From NCBI GenBank assembly GCA_033855775.1, contig JAWVFT010000065.1:1-22620 (forward strand): a stretch of 22,620 bases of DNA. Direction: 5' to 3'. Source of the stretch: DASVTR01 sp033855775 (GTDB lineage: Bacteria > Acidobacteriota > Blastocatellia > Pyrinomonadales > Pyrinomonadaceae). Under the pieces are notes generated by a model. That model saw only the letters and a list, made by a program, of their open reading frames with translations. It was not told the DNA's origin and made no database searches. The translations under genes were made by a program, and so were the position numbers. Below are positions 14,588 through 22,336 of this stretch, in pieces; position 1 is the stretch's first letter; each line of letters starts with the position of its first letter.

Positions 14588-16810
14588 TTACTCAATCGCA
14601 AAGCGCAGGCGTTGCGTCGCGCTGGCTTTGGCCGCGCGGTCAATGGCCGTGACTTGCAGCACGTAGAGTCCGGCGGGCAGTTGGTCTAAGGCAAAGTCGT
14701 CTTCGTAAGGGATGCGCGAGAGGTCTGTGATGCCGTCCGAAGGCAGCTTGCGCAAGGGGACGGTCAGCACGGGCTGGTCGTCGCGGAAGATTTGCACCTG
14801 TAGCGCGACATCCGGCGCGGACGCGTTGTGCGCCGCGTTGTAGACGTAGGTTTGATAGAGCAGCCTTGAAGCGCGCTCGAAGCGGCGGTCAACGTTCAGT
14901 AGAGCCTGCGGCGTTGCGCTGGCGGCAGCGTTGGCGTCAGCGTTCGGCTGCTTGATGAGTTCGCCGACGAAGAGACTGCCGAGAGAAAACGCGCCGCCGC
15001 TCGTGTCCGCGACCTCAATCCATTCGTAAGCGCTGCCGTCGCGCTTGTTCCTGCTCTCGCGCGCAGCGACGCGTACCTGGTACAGGCCCGGCTTGACTTG
15101 AAAGCGATGGCTGTAGATTAACTGCCGCTGCTGCGCCGCCGTCATCTTTGAAGGGTCAACCATCAACTGCTGCTCAAACTCGGAGACAGCCTTGCCTTCG
15201 TCGTCGAGCAGCACGCCGACGAGCGCGACCTCCGTTTTCTGCAACCCGCCCGGAGCGTTGAAGCCCAGAGCCTCGCTGCTCACCTGAACGGAAGCCGTCA
15301 ACAACAGCCCTGCGTCGGCGGTGTTGATGAAGCCAGCCGAGAGCGAGATGGGCAGAGCCGTGCGCGGGTACATCGAACGCAAAGCTTTAATCAAGGGAGA
15401 ATTTTCCGCCTTCTCTTTCTTCTCCTTTTTCGGCTTCGCGGCATCGCTCTCCGCTTGCGCGCCCTGCGCGGCAGGCTCGTCAAAGAATCCGCTGCGGACG
15501 CGCACGCTCAACTCCGGGCGCTCTTTGACGGAGGCTTCGATGTGATGAAACTTGCCGCCTTTGTGCTCGACATCAACGGGACGCCATGCGAGCAGGTAGT
15601 AATGCGCCGTCTCCTCGAAGGCTTGCGCCAGCGCGGGGCCGAGCGCATTGGCGTCGAGCATGGCACGCCCGCCCGTGTTGGCCGCGAGCGTATGCAAGGG
15701 TTCCTGCGTCGCCGTCACCGCGCTTGAATCGGTTGCGGCCAGACTCGCGCCCGTGTCAAAAGCCATGCGCTCATTAGCCGGAGTCACGCCGGAAACCAGC
15801 CCGCGCGATTCAAGCGTATAGATGACGATGCCGCTGCGCGCGGCTGTGTCCGTTAGGCGGCTCAACTCCTGCACCGTCGCGGTCGTTCGCTCGTCAATCA
15901 GGAAACCGTCGGAGATAAAGAAGAGCAGCTTTCTTCCCTGCAACGCGCCCGCCGCGCGGACGATTGTGCCCAGACCAGACAAGGCGCTCTTCGTCACCGC
16001 CGCCGCCTGTTCGAGGATGAAACGCGCGCGTGTCTTGATTGATGTCTCGGCCAGGCCGCGCGCTTTGGCGATGGCCGTGTTGGTCGCCCCGCGCATCCTC
16101 GTCAAGCCCTGCTCGCGCAAAAACTGGTCAACGAAATAATCGAAGACGTTGCGGTCGTTGCGTTCAATGGCGAGGGCTTGATACTCGGTCATCGGCGTGC
16201 GCTCGCCGTCGCGCACGTTGTACTCGCGCGGGCGCAAGCGATTGATGGCTGTGCGCAGGACGGTGTGGTTGTTGGTCAACTGTTGGAGCACTCCGAGTTG
16301 GCCGCTGGCCGTGAGAATCGCCACCCAGTCGTTCTGTCCCATCCCTTGTTCCAGAAAGCCGAGCAGCGTCTCGCGCGTGCGCGTCAGGTTGGCCGCGCTG
16401 ATGTGCAGGTCGTCAAGAAAGAAGAGGATTGTGCGCCCACGGTCGAGCGGCCTGACGTTGGGCTGATTGACGCCCGCAACCGGACTCGCGCGACCGCGCG
16501 CCGCCGCCAGTTGCGCGTCTTCATTCGCGCTGCCGGTTTGCACACGGTCGAAGAAGGAGATGGGCTGAGGCTTGCCGTCAACTCTCAACTCGAACTGCTC
16601 GCGCTGTAGGTTGTCAACGAAGCGACCGCTCTTGTCGAAGACCATCACGTCCGTCTGCACCAACTCCGTGTTGATGCGCAACACCTCGTCCGGCTGCGCT
16701 TCGGGCGAAGGCGCCGGCGTCTGCCCACGCGCCGGGAACGCGCACAGGCAGGCGCAGAGCAGAACCGCGCTCGACAGATGACGCGCCGTGATGTGAAGCT
16801 GGCTGAACAT
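14588..16810 (-). CDS. VWFA-related secreted protein, paralog 1
   Basis: A 740-aa exported protein of the VWFA-related kind (TIGR03436-like) abundant in Acidobacteria. Residues 1-29 are a signal peptide (LSSAVLLCACLCAFPARG). A conserved N-terminal part (LRINTELVQTDVMVFDKSGR, then FVDNLQREQFELRVDGK) precedes a VWA-like core of roughly residues 125-430. That core holds ILFFLDDLHIS at the usual metal-site strand, ILTASGQLG, and FFISDGFL. The canonical metal site DxSxS is replaced by Asp-Asp-Leu-His-Ile-Ser, so metal binding is uncertain. The C-terminal third (about 480-740) is beta-rich and ends like other exported adhesion or fibronectin-like modules (GLYVLQVTAIDR). A charged Lys/Glu linker (KPKKEKKEKAEN) lies near 455. 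The function of this group is unknown. Start is ATG at 16810, with no ribosome-binding site visible. Confidence 0.85.
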   Translation of the reverse strand: MFSQLHITARHLSSAVLLCACLCAFPARGQTPAPSPEAQPDEVLRINTELVQTDVMVFDKSGRFVDNLQREQFELRVDGKPQPISFFDRVQTGSANEDAQLAAARGRASPVAGVNQPNVRPLDRGRTILFFLDDLHISAANLTRTRETLLGFLEQGMGQNDWVAILTASGQLGVLQQLTNNHTVLRTAINRLRPREYNVRDGERTPMTEYQALAIERNDRNVFDYFVDQFLREQGLTRMRGATNTAIAKARGLAETSIKTRARFILEQAAAVTKSALSGLGTIVRAAGALQGRKLLFFISDGFLIDERTTATVQELSRLTDTAARSGIVIYTLESRGLVSGVTPANERMAFDTGASLAATDSSAVTATQEPLHTLAANTGGRAMLDANALGPALAQAFEETAHYYLLAWRPVDVEHKGGKFHHIEASVKERPELSVRVRSGFFDEPAAQGAQAESDAAKPKKEKKEKAENSPLIKALRSMYPRTALPISLSAGFINTADAGLLLTASVQVSSEALGFNAPGGLQKTEVALVGVLLDDEGKAVSEFEQQLMVDPSKMTAAQQRQLIYSHRFQVKPGLYQVRVAARESRNKRDGSAYEWIEVADTSGGAFSLGSLFVGELIKQPNADANAAASATPQALLNVDRRFERASRLLYQTYVYNAAHNASAPDVALQVQIFRDDQPVLTVPLRKLPSDGITDLSRIPYEDDFALDQLPAGLYVLQVTAIDRAAKASATQRLRFAIE
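16545..16713. repeat. VWFA shared block, copy 1
   Basis: This 169-base block is a direct repeat of 18877-19045 with only two mismatches (16570/18902 and 16685/19017) and no gaps. It encodes residues 33-89 of paralog 1. Identity falls off sharply at both ends. Confidence 0.97.
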
Positions 16811-16851
16811 GATTTCAGAGATGCGGGATGAAGCAGCAACAGGGAAGCGCT

Positions 16852-16907
16852 AACGCCGCGCGCGATGAATTGAAAAGAGCTTGCCCTTCATCCATCGTCG
16901 CGGCGTT
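16852..16907. repeat. Inverted repeat between the two VWFA genes
   Basis: AACGCCGCG (16852-16860) pairs with CGCGGCGTT (16899-16907). Inside it, GATGAA (16864-16869) pairs with TTCATC (16887-16892), so a two-step hairpin forms. It lies in the 136-base gap between the two leftward VWFA genes, where it could terminate or stabilise the upstream transcript, but there is no T-run. Confidence 0.5.
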
Positions 16908-16946
16908 CGTGTCTCATCAAGCTTTCGTTCATCCTTGCCTTTGTCT

Positions 16947-19142
16947 TCACTGAATCTCAAAGTTGATTCGCTGCGAGGCGCTGGTTTTGGCAACGCGGTC
17001 AATGGCCGTGACCTGCAAGAGATAACGACCCGCGAGCAGGTTGTCGAGCGGAATCTCCGCGGCGTAGGGAACCCGCGCGAGGTCTTCAATCTGCGCGGTG
17101 GCGACTTTGCGCAAGGTCGTGGTGAGAACCGGCTGGTCGTCGCGCAGGACTTGCACCTGAATCGCCACGTCGGGCGGAGCCGCCGCCGCCTCGCCGCGCT
17201 TCGCGTTATAGATGAAGGTCAAAAATCTGAGGCGCGAACTCCGCTGAAAGCGGCGCGCGACGTTGAGCCTCGCTTCCGGCGTGGCGTCGGTCGCGTTGAC
17301 GTTGCGCGCCACGTCCGCCGCCGTCAATTCGCCTATGAAGAGGCTGCTCAAGGCCAAACGATTTGACTTCAAATCAGGGACTTCAATCCACTGCGTCGCC
17401 GCGCCGATATGCCCGCTCTTCGCGTCGCGCGCCGCCACGCGCACTTGATAAAGGCCGGGGTCCAAGCGGACGTTGTACCTGTAGAACACGTCGCGCTCGT
17501 TGGAACGCACAGGCTCCATGGAAGCGGAGCTCACGTCCAGATGCTCCTGAAAGCTGACGCCGACTTTGCCGTCAATGTTATAGACGTTGCCGCCGACATC
17601 CAACGCCGCCTTGTATTTCCCTTCGACCGTATCGAAGGCCAGAGCCTCAGCCGGGATTTGCATCGAGATGGTCAGGAGGACGCCGAGCTTGGGTTCGTCC
17701 AGATAGTCTAAGGAGAGAGCGGTCGGCAGCGTGTTGTTGGGATAAAAGGCGCCGATGGCCGAGCGCAGTTCTTCGACCGGCGTTTTGACTTTGCCGTTCT
17801 TCGCCGCTGCGTTGGCCGCGGCCTTCGCTCGCTGCTCCTTATCAGGAGTCAGGAAGCCGCGCTTGACCTGCACGTTCAAGTCGGGGCGCCCCGAAATCTT
17901 CACTTCGATGCGCCGCAGCTTTCCAGCCTTCTGCTCATCCGTCTCCGGTCGCCACGCGATAACGTAATAGGTCGAAGTCTCTTGCAGCGTCCTGGTGATG
18001 GAGGCATCGAGCGCGTTGGTGTTGAGCAGGGCGCGGCCTCCTGTGCTGTCGGCCAGCGTGCGCAGCGTTTCCTGCAAAGCGGAGTTTTCGCCATGCACGG
18101 CGCGGGTGATGCGCCCCGTCGGGTCAAAGTCGCCGGAGGTTGAAGCGTCGAACATAGACGAGACGCTCAGGCCGCGCGCGTCCATCGTGTAGATGACGAC
18201 GTTGTTGCGCGCCGCCGTGTTCGTGATGGCCCAGAGACGGTCGTAGATGTCCATCTCGCTGGAACTGAGCAGGAAGCCGTCGGAGACGAAGAAGACGAGC
18301 TTGCGACCGGGGATGACGGCGATATTGCGCGCGAGGCTTTCCAGCGAATAGAAGGTGTTGCGCGTGAACGACTGAGCCTGTTTGAGAATCCCATTAGCGC
18401 GCCCCCTGACCATTTGCTCGGCGGCAGTCGGCGGCATGCCTTCCTTTATCAGCGGCTCCATATAATAGTCGAGCACCTCCATGTTGCCCAACACCATGAT
18501 GGCCTGCGCCAGATACTCTGACATCGGCGGCTGTTGGGTGTCTGGGAGGGCTTGCGGTTGCAGCCTCAGCCGCTCGACAGCCATGCGCAGGACGGCCTTG
18601 TTGTCGGTCAGTTGTTGCAGAAAGCCAAGCTGGCCGCCCGTCGTCGCGATAGCCACGCGGTCGTTCTGTCCCATCTCATCGTTGATGAAATGAAGCAGGG
18701 CCTTCTGCGTTCGCTTCAGGCTGTCGAAGGCCATGTGCAAATCGTCTAAGAAAAAGACGACGACGCGCCCGCGGTCTGGCAGCCCGACGCTCGTTGGATT
18801 CTTCTCCTCCGTGGGACGCGCAACACCGCGCGCCGCCGCCAGTTGCGCTTCCTCGCTGGCGCTGCCGGCGGTCACGCGGTCGAAGAAGGAGATGGGCTGA
18901 GCCTTGCCGTCAACTCTCAACTCGAACTGCTCGCGCTGTAGGTTGTCAACGAAGCGACCGCTCTTGTCGAAGACCATCACGTCCGTCTGCACCAACTCCG
19001 TGTTGATGCGCAACACTTCGTCCGGCTGCGCTTCGGGCGAAGGCGTCGGCTGTTGCGCCAAAGCGCTCGAAGCGGTCAGCAGGAAACAGGCGAAGAGGGC
19101 TGGCAGCAGGCGCGGCAATGTCTTACATCGGGCAAGCATCAT
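16947..19142 (-). CDS. VWFA-related secreted protein, paralog 2
   Basis: A 731-aa protein counted from the ATG at 19142. A longer frame upstream has no signal-peptide start, whereas 19142 gives MMLARCKTLPRLLPALFACF and a normal cleavage region (SSALAQ). It also places the shared N-terminal block at the same residue numbers (33-89) as in paralog 1. Domain layout is as in paralog 1: VFFLDDLHMA (degenerate metal site with Asp-Asp-Leu-His-Met-Ala), ATTGGQLGF, FFVSDGFL, and a beta-rich end with GRYLLQVTAIDR. Outside the near-identical block the two proteins differ strongly in the middle, though landmarks such as DDLH, SDGFL, LFIGEL and LLQVTAIDR correspond. No clear ribosome-binding site is seen. 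The gene diverges from natA over 238 bases. Confidence 0.85.
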   Translation of the reverse strand: MMLARCKTLPRLLPALFACFLLTASSALAQQPTPSPEAQPDEVLRINTELVQTDVMVFDKSGRFVDNLQREQFELRVDGKAQPISFFDRVTAGSASEEAQLAAARGVARPTEEKNPTSVGLPDRGRVVVFFLDDLHMAFDSLKRTQKALLHFINDEMGQNDRVAIATTGGQLGFLQQLTDNKAVLRMAVERLRLQPQALPDTQQPPMSEYLAQAIMVLGNMEVLDYYMEPLIKEGMPPTAAEQMVRGRANGILKQAQSFTRNTFYSLESLARNIAVIPGRKLVFFVSDGFLLSSSEMDIYDRLWAITNTAARNNVVIYTMDARGLSVSSMFDASTSGDFDPTGRITRAVHGENSALQETLRTLADSTGGRALLNTNALDASITRTLQETSTYYVIAWRPETDEQKAGKLRRIEVKISGRPDLNVQVKRGFLTPDKEQRAKAAANAAAKNGKVKTPVEELRSAIGAFYPNNTLPTALSLDYLDEPKLGVLLTISMQIPAEALAFDTVEGKYKAALDVGGNVYNIDGKVGVSFQEHLDVSSASMEPVRSNERDVFYRYNVRLDPGLYQVRVAARDAKSGHIGAATQWIEVPDLKSNRLALSSLFIGELTAADVARNVNATDATPEARLNVARRFQRSSRLRFLTFIYNAKRGEAAAAPPDVAIQVQVLRDDQPVLTTTLRKVATAQIEDLARVPYAAEIPLDNLLAGRYLLQVTAIDRVAKTSASQRINFEIQ
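18877..19045. repeat. VWFA shared block, copy 2
   Basis: This is the second copy of the 169-base block, at a constant offset of 2332 bases from copy 1. It lies at the same residues (33-89) of paralog 2. The next bases on either side (for example TCGGCTGTTGCGCC after 19045 against CCGGCGTCTGCCCA in copy 1) are diverged. Confidence 0.97.
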
Positions 19143-19236
19143 ATTAAAAAAGGCGACAGCCTGGGCTGCGTTTGCATGGGCAGGGAGACCGCGCCAATGA
19201 TAGCATGTGTCTTGATGGGTGCGTGAGGGTGAGCGC

Positions 19237-19365
19237 GGAAAAGTTTGCCGCCTGCGAGCGGCGAGATGGAAAAACTTTCCAGCCTGCGTCAACGTATAAA
19301 GCCCTCGAAATAAGTTCGCGGCGCGATTTTCGTTTTCTCGCGCGCTCTGAAATTTTGCCTCCTGC
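19237..19365 (+). repeat. Three direct repeats upstream of natA
   Basis: Bases 19237-19256 (GGAAAAGTTTGCCGCCTGCG) recur at 19268-19288 with a few changes (GGAAAAACTTTCCAGCCTGC) and in degenerate form at 19349-19365 (GAAATTTTGCCTCCTGC). All contain GAAA..TTT.CC..CCTGC. They sit in the 19143-19380 gap between paralog 2 and natA, where they could be binding sites for a regulator of either gene. The rest of the gap shows nothing else beyond a TATAAA at 19295. Confidence 0.45.
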
Positions 19366-19380
19366 AAGCTGACAAACTAT

Positions 19381-20295
19381 ATGAATGCTGCTGCCTCCAC
19401 ACTAACGCTCGCGGGCGTCACCAAGCGTTACGACGAGTTCGTCGCCGTCAACAATCTGAGTCTGGCCGTGCGACCGGGAAGAATCTTCGGCATCATCGGC
19501 CCGAACGGCGCGGGCAAGACGACGACCATCCGCATGATTGTCAACATCACAATGCCCGACGAAGGCCGCATTGAACTGTTCGGGCAGGAGATGAACGCCG
19601 AATTGCAGAACCGCATCGGCTACTTGCCGGAAGAGCGCGGCCTCTACAAGAAGATGAAAATCGTTGACCAGTTGCGCTTCTTCGGCGAGTTGAAAAACAT
19701 CAAAGGGCGCGCGGCTGACGAAGCCATCGACCGCTGGCTGGCGCGCGTCAAGCTCGCGGAATGGAAGACGAAGAAAGCCGACGAACTCTCGAAGGGCATG
19801 CAGCAGAAGATACAGTTCATCGCCTGCGTCATGCACAACCCGGACTTGCTTATCTTAGACGAGCCGTTCTCCGGCCTCGACCCCGTGAACGTCGAATTGT
19901 TGAAAGAGGTCGTGCTCGAACTCAAGGCCGAGGGCAAGACCATCATCTTCTCGACGCACCAGATGGAGACAGCCGAGAAGCTGTGCGACGACATTTGCAT
20001 GATTGACCGTTCGCGCAAAGTCTTAGACGGCAGCCTGCGCGAAATCAAGCGCAGCTTCGGGCGCAACTCGGTCGCGCTCCGCCTCGAAGGCGGCGACGCC
20101 GTGCTGGACGATAAAACCCTTGTCGCTAAAGTCGAGCGACACAGCGACGACCTCGAAGCTCTGCTGGCCGCGGGCGCCGACGCGCAGGCGTTGCTCAAAC
20201 GCCTCGTTGACGCGGGCGCGCGTGTCTCGAAGTTCGAGTTGGTCGAGCCGAGCTTAAACGACATCTTCATCGCAAAGGTGGGTGAAAGCGAATGA
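19381..20295 (+). CDS. natA: ABC transporter ATP-binding protein, NatA-like
   Basis: The ATPase subunit of an ABC-2 type exporter, 304 aa. Walker A is GPNGAGKT (residues 40-47, Lys46), the signature is LSKGM (136-140), Walker B is LLILDEP with Asp160 and Glu161, and the switch histidine is His193 (STHQME). The signature LSKGMQQKIQ rather than LSGGQ is typical of the NatA/YhaQ group. The last 80 residues form the DUF4162-type C-terminal extension common in this group. NatA of Bacillus subtilis exports sodium, but the substrate here is not shown by the sequence. natB follows with an ATGA overlap, so the subunits are translated together. The ATG at 19381 lacks a Shine-Dalgarno sequence. Confidence 0.92.
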   Translation: MNAAASTLTLAGVTKRYDEFVAVNNLSLAVRPGRIFGIIGPNGAGKTTTIRMIVNITMPDEGRIELFGQEMNAELQNRIGYLPEERGLYKKMKIVDQLRFFGELKNIKGRAADEAIDRWLARVKLAEWKTKKADELSKGMQQKIQFIACVMHNPDLLILDEPFSGLDPVNVELLKEVVLELKAEGKTIIFSTHQMETAEKLCDDICMIDRSRKVLDGSLREIKRSFGRNSVALRLEGGDAVLDDKTLVAKVERHSDDLEALLAAGADAQALLKRLVDAGARVSKFELVEPSLNDIFIAKVGESE

Positions 20296-21641
20296 GAAAA
20301 TTTCTGGCCGTCGTCAAGCGCGAATACTTGCAGCGCGTCCGCACCAAGATGTTCATCATCATGACGATTCTGGGCCCCGTCATCATGGTCGTCCTGACGG
20401 TCGTGCCCGCCATGCTCTTCACGATGAAGGCGGGCGAGGCCACGCGCGTCGCCGTCATAGACCAGAGCGGCAAACTTTACGAGCGCGTCGCGGAATCAAT
20501 CATGCGCGGCGACGATAGGAAAGAGGCGAGCGGCGATAAGAACTTCGAGAAGAATTTCAACTCGAACGCGCAGGAGCGAGTCAAGGGCGCGGGCGCGATG
20601 ATGAAAAGCAACTACGACGTGCGGCAGGCGCTACCCGGCAACCGCTCGCTCGACGAAGTGAAGAAGGAGTTGAACGAGCAAGTCTTGAAAGACCAACTCG
20701 ACGGCTACATCATTCTTCCGCCGGATGTGTTGGAGAACGGCAAGGTCGAGTCACACTGGCGCAACGTCAGCGACGTGGTGACGCGCGGGCAGATTGAAGA
20801 CCGCTTGAGCCGCGCCGTCGTCGCTCAGCGCATGGCCGAGGCCAACATTGATGTGGCCCGCGTTGACCAGATGTCGAAGCCCGTCGAGATGAGCGCGCAG
20901 AAGGTGACGGAAGGCGGCTCGGAAAAAGATTCCGGCGGCGGCTTTTATCTGGTTCTCGCCATCGGCATCCTGATTCTCATCATGATTACCACGTACGGGC
21001 AGATTATTCTCGCGGCGGTCGTCGAAGAGAAAGAGACGCGAATCGCCGAAGTCCTCTTCTCTTCGATGCGCGCGTTTCCTTTGATGCTCGGCAAACTGAT
21101 TGGCGTCAGCCTGCTGGCCCTGACGCAGTATGTTATCTGGGCGATTACTTTCGCTCTCTTCGCGCTCTACGGCGTGGGCGCGTTCAGCGCGCGCGGTGCG
21201 GACATCTCGCTGCCGAGTTTGCCCGTCTCCTTCTACGTCTACTTCTTCCTCTTCTTCATCCTTGGCTACTTCATCTACGCCACGCTCTACGCCCTCATCG
21301 GCTCGATGGTGACGACCACGCAGGAAGGCGGACAGGTCGCGTTGCCCGTCATCTTCCTGATTATGGCTGGCTACTACCTGATGTTTCCCGTCGTCCGCGC
21401 CCCAAACTCCGGGTTCGCTTTCTGGGTGTCGATGATTCCGTTCTTCTCGCCGATTACGATGCTCGTCCGCATCGTCTCGCAGACGCCGCCCTTCTGGCAG
21501 ATAGCGCTCTCGCTCGCCATCGGCTTCGGCACGGTCGTGCTGCTCATCTGGCTCGCCTCGCGCATCTACCGCGTCGGCATGCTGATGTACGGCAAGCGCG
21601 CCTCGATTCCAGAAGTCGTGCGTTGGGTGCGACAAGCTTGA
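20292..21641 (+). CDS. natB: ABC-2 type permease, NatB-like
   Basis: The membrane subunit partnered with natA, 449 aa. One membrane segment lies near residues 18-40 (MFIIMTILGPVIMVVLTVVP). A large extracytoplasmic domain of about 175 residues (45-215) follows, then five or six membrane segments from residue 218 to the end (YLVLAIGILILIMITTYGQI, then FFLFFILGYFIYATLYALIG and others). The motif VVEEKETRIAEVLFSSM after the second segment is diagnostic of ABC-2/NatB permeases. The start ATG overlaps the natA stop by four bases. A spacer with a T-run follows the stop. Sodium or drug export is the known role of relatives; the actual substrate is unknown. Confidence 0.9.
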   Translation: MRKFLAVVKREYLQRVRTKMFIIMTILGPVIMVVLTVVPAMLFTMKAGEATRVAVIDQSGKLYERVAESIMRGDDRKEASGDKNFEKNFNSNAQERVKGAGAMMKSNYDVRQALPGNRSLDEVKKELNEQVLKDQLDGYIILPPDVLENGKVESHWRNVSDVVTRGQIEDRLSRAVVAQRMAEANIDVARVDQMSKPVEMSAQKVTEGGSEKDSGGGFYLVLAIGILILIMITTYGQIILAAVVEEKETRIAEVLFSSMRAFPLMLGKLIGVSLLALTQYVIWAITFALFALYGVGAFSARGADISLPSLPVSFYVYFFLFFILGYFIYATLYALIGSMVTTTQEGGQVALPVIFLIMAGYYLMFPVVRAPNSGFAFWVSMIPFFSPITMLVRIVSQTPPFWQIALSLAIGFGTVVLLIWLASRIYRVGMLMYGKRASIPEVVRWVRQA

Positions 21642-21650
21642 AACAACAGA

Positions 21651-21750
21651 TTGAACGGCGCAAGGCTTGAGGTCAGGTCAACAACAACAATGACGACGAC
21701 TGACTTCGCAGCTTTGAACGTTCAACTTTGAATGCTCAACTCAATTTTTT
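21651..21750 (+). terminator. Possible terminator and hairpin words after natB
   Basis: Bases 21651-21676 and 21700-21725 form a 26-base imperfect inverted repeat (outer 7 bp and inner ends pair; the middle does not). TTGAACGTTCAA (21714-21725) is a perfect 12-base palindrome. TTTTTT at 21745-21750 is too far from the hairpin to be a classical terminator, but the gap resembles the other 'TTGA' hairpin spacers. Confidence 0.4.
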
Positions 21751-21753
21751 GTT

Positions 21754-22314
21754 ATGGCCGTTGAAATCGAGAAGAAGTATCGCTTGACTCAGCCTGAGCG
21801 CGATGAGTTGTCGCACAGGTTGCGGCAGGTCGGGGCGACTTTGCAGGGCAGAGAGTTTGAGGAGAACACGCTGTACGCAGGCGGCGGGCTCGACCCGCAG
21901 CGGCAGGTCTTGCGCCTGCGTCGCGTGGGCGACACGACGACCTTCACCTACAAAGAGCGCGACGATTCCGCCTCAAGCATCAAGCGTCATCGCGAAGACG
22001 AAACGCGCGTCGAAAACGCGGAAGCCCTCGCAGCCATTCTCGAAGCGCTCGGCTATCATCCGGCGCTCGTTTACGAAAAGCGGCGCGCAACGTGGCTCGT
22101 CCGGCAAGCGGAAGTCGTGCTCGATGAATTGCCGTTCGGCTTGTTTGTCGAAATCGAAGGGGAAGAGAACGACATACGGGAAGTCGAAAGCTTGCTCAAC
22201 CTGTCGGAGGCCGCAGCCGAAATGGCTACCTATCCTGAACTGGCCGCGCAACACGGCGAGCGTCGAGGCCGCGTCATTGAATCGCGTTTTCAGATGACCT
22301 TGCCCGAAGGATAA
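21754..22314 (+). CDS. CYTH-domain protein (class IV adenylate cyclase / thiamine-triphosphatase-like)
   Basis: A 186-aa CYTH-domain enzyme. These act on triphosphate substrates, such as making cAMP (CyaB) or hydrolysing thiamine triphosphate or inorganic tripolyphosphate. The signature ExExK is Glu4-Ile-Glu6-Lys-Lys8 (VEIEKKY). The tunnel basic residues appear as Arg54 and Arg56 (VLRLRR) and Lys67 (FTYKER). The opposite acidic pair is in LPFGLFVEIEGEE, with a further EKRRATW motif before it. The protein length fits a single CYTH domain. Which reaction it catalyses cannot be read from the sequence. Start is ATG at 21754; the TTTTTTG run precedes it, so no Shine-Dalgarno sequence is seen. It converges with the coiled-coil gene, 22 bases apart. 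Confidence 0.85.
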   Translation: MAVEIEKKYRLTQPERDELSHRLRQVGATLQGREFEENTLYAGGGLDPQRQVLRLRRVGDTTTFTYKERDDSASSIKRHREDETRVENAEALAAILEALGYHPALVYEKRRATWLVRQAEVVLDELPFGLFVEIEGEENDIREVESLLNLSEAAAEMATYPELAAQHGERRGRVIESRFQMTLPEG

Positions 22315-22336
22315 TGAAGGCGTTGCTCTGAGAAGT

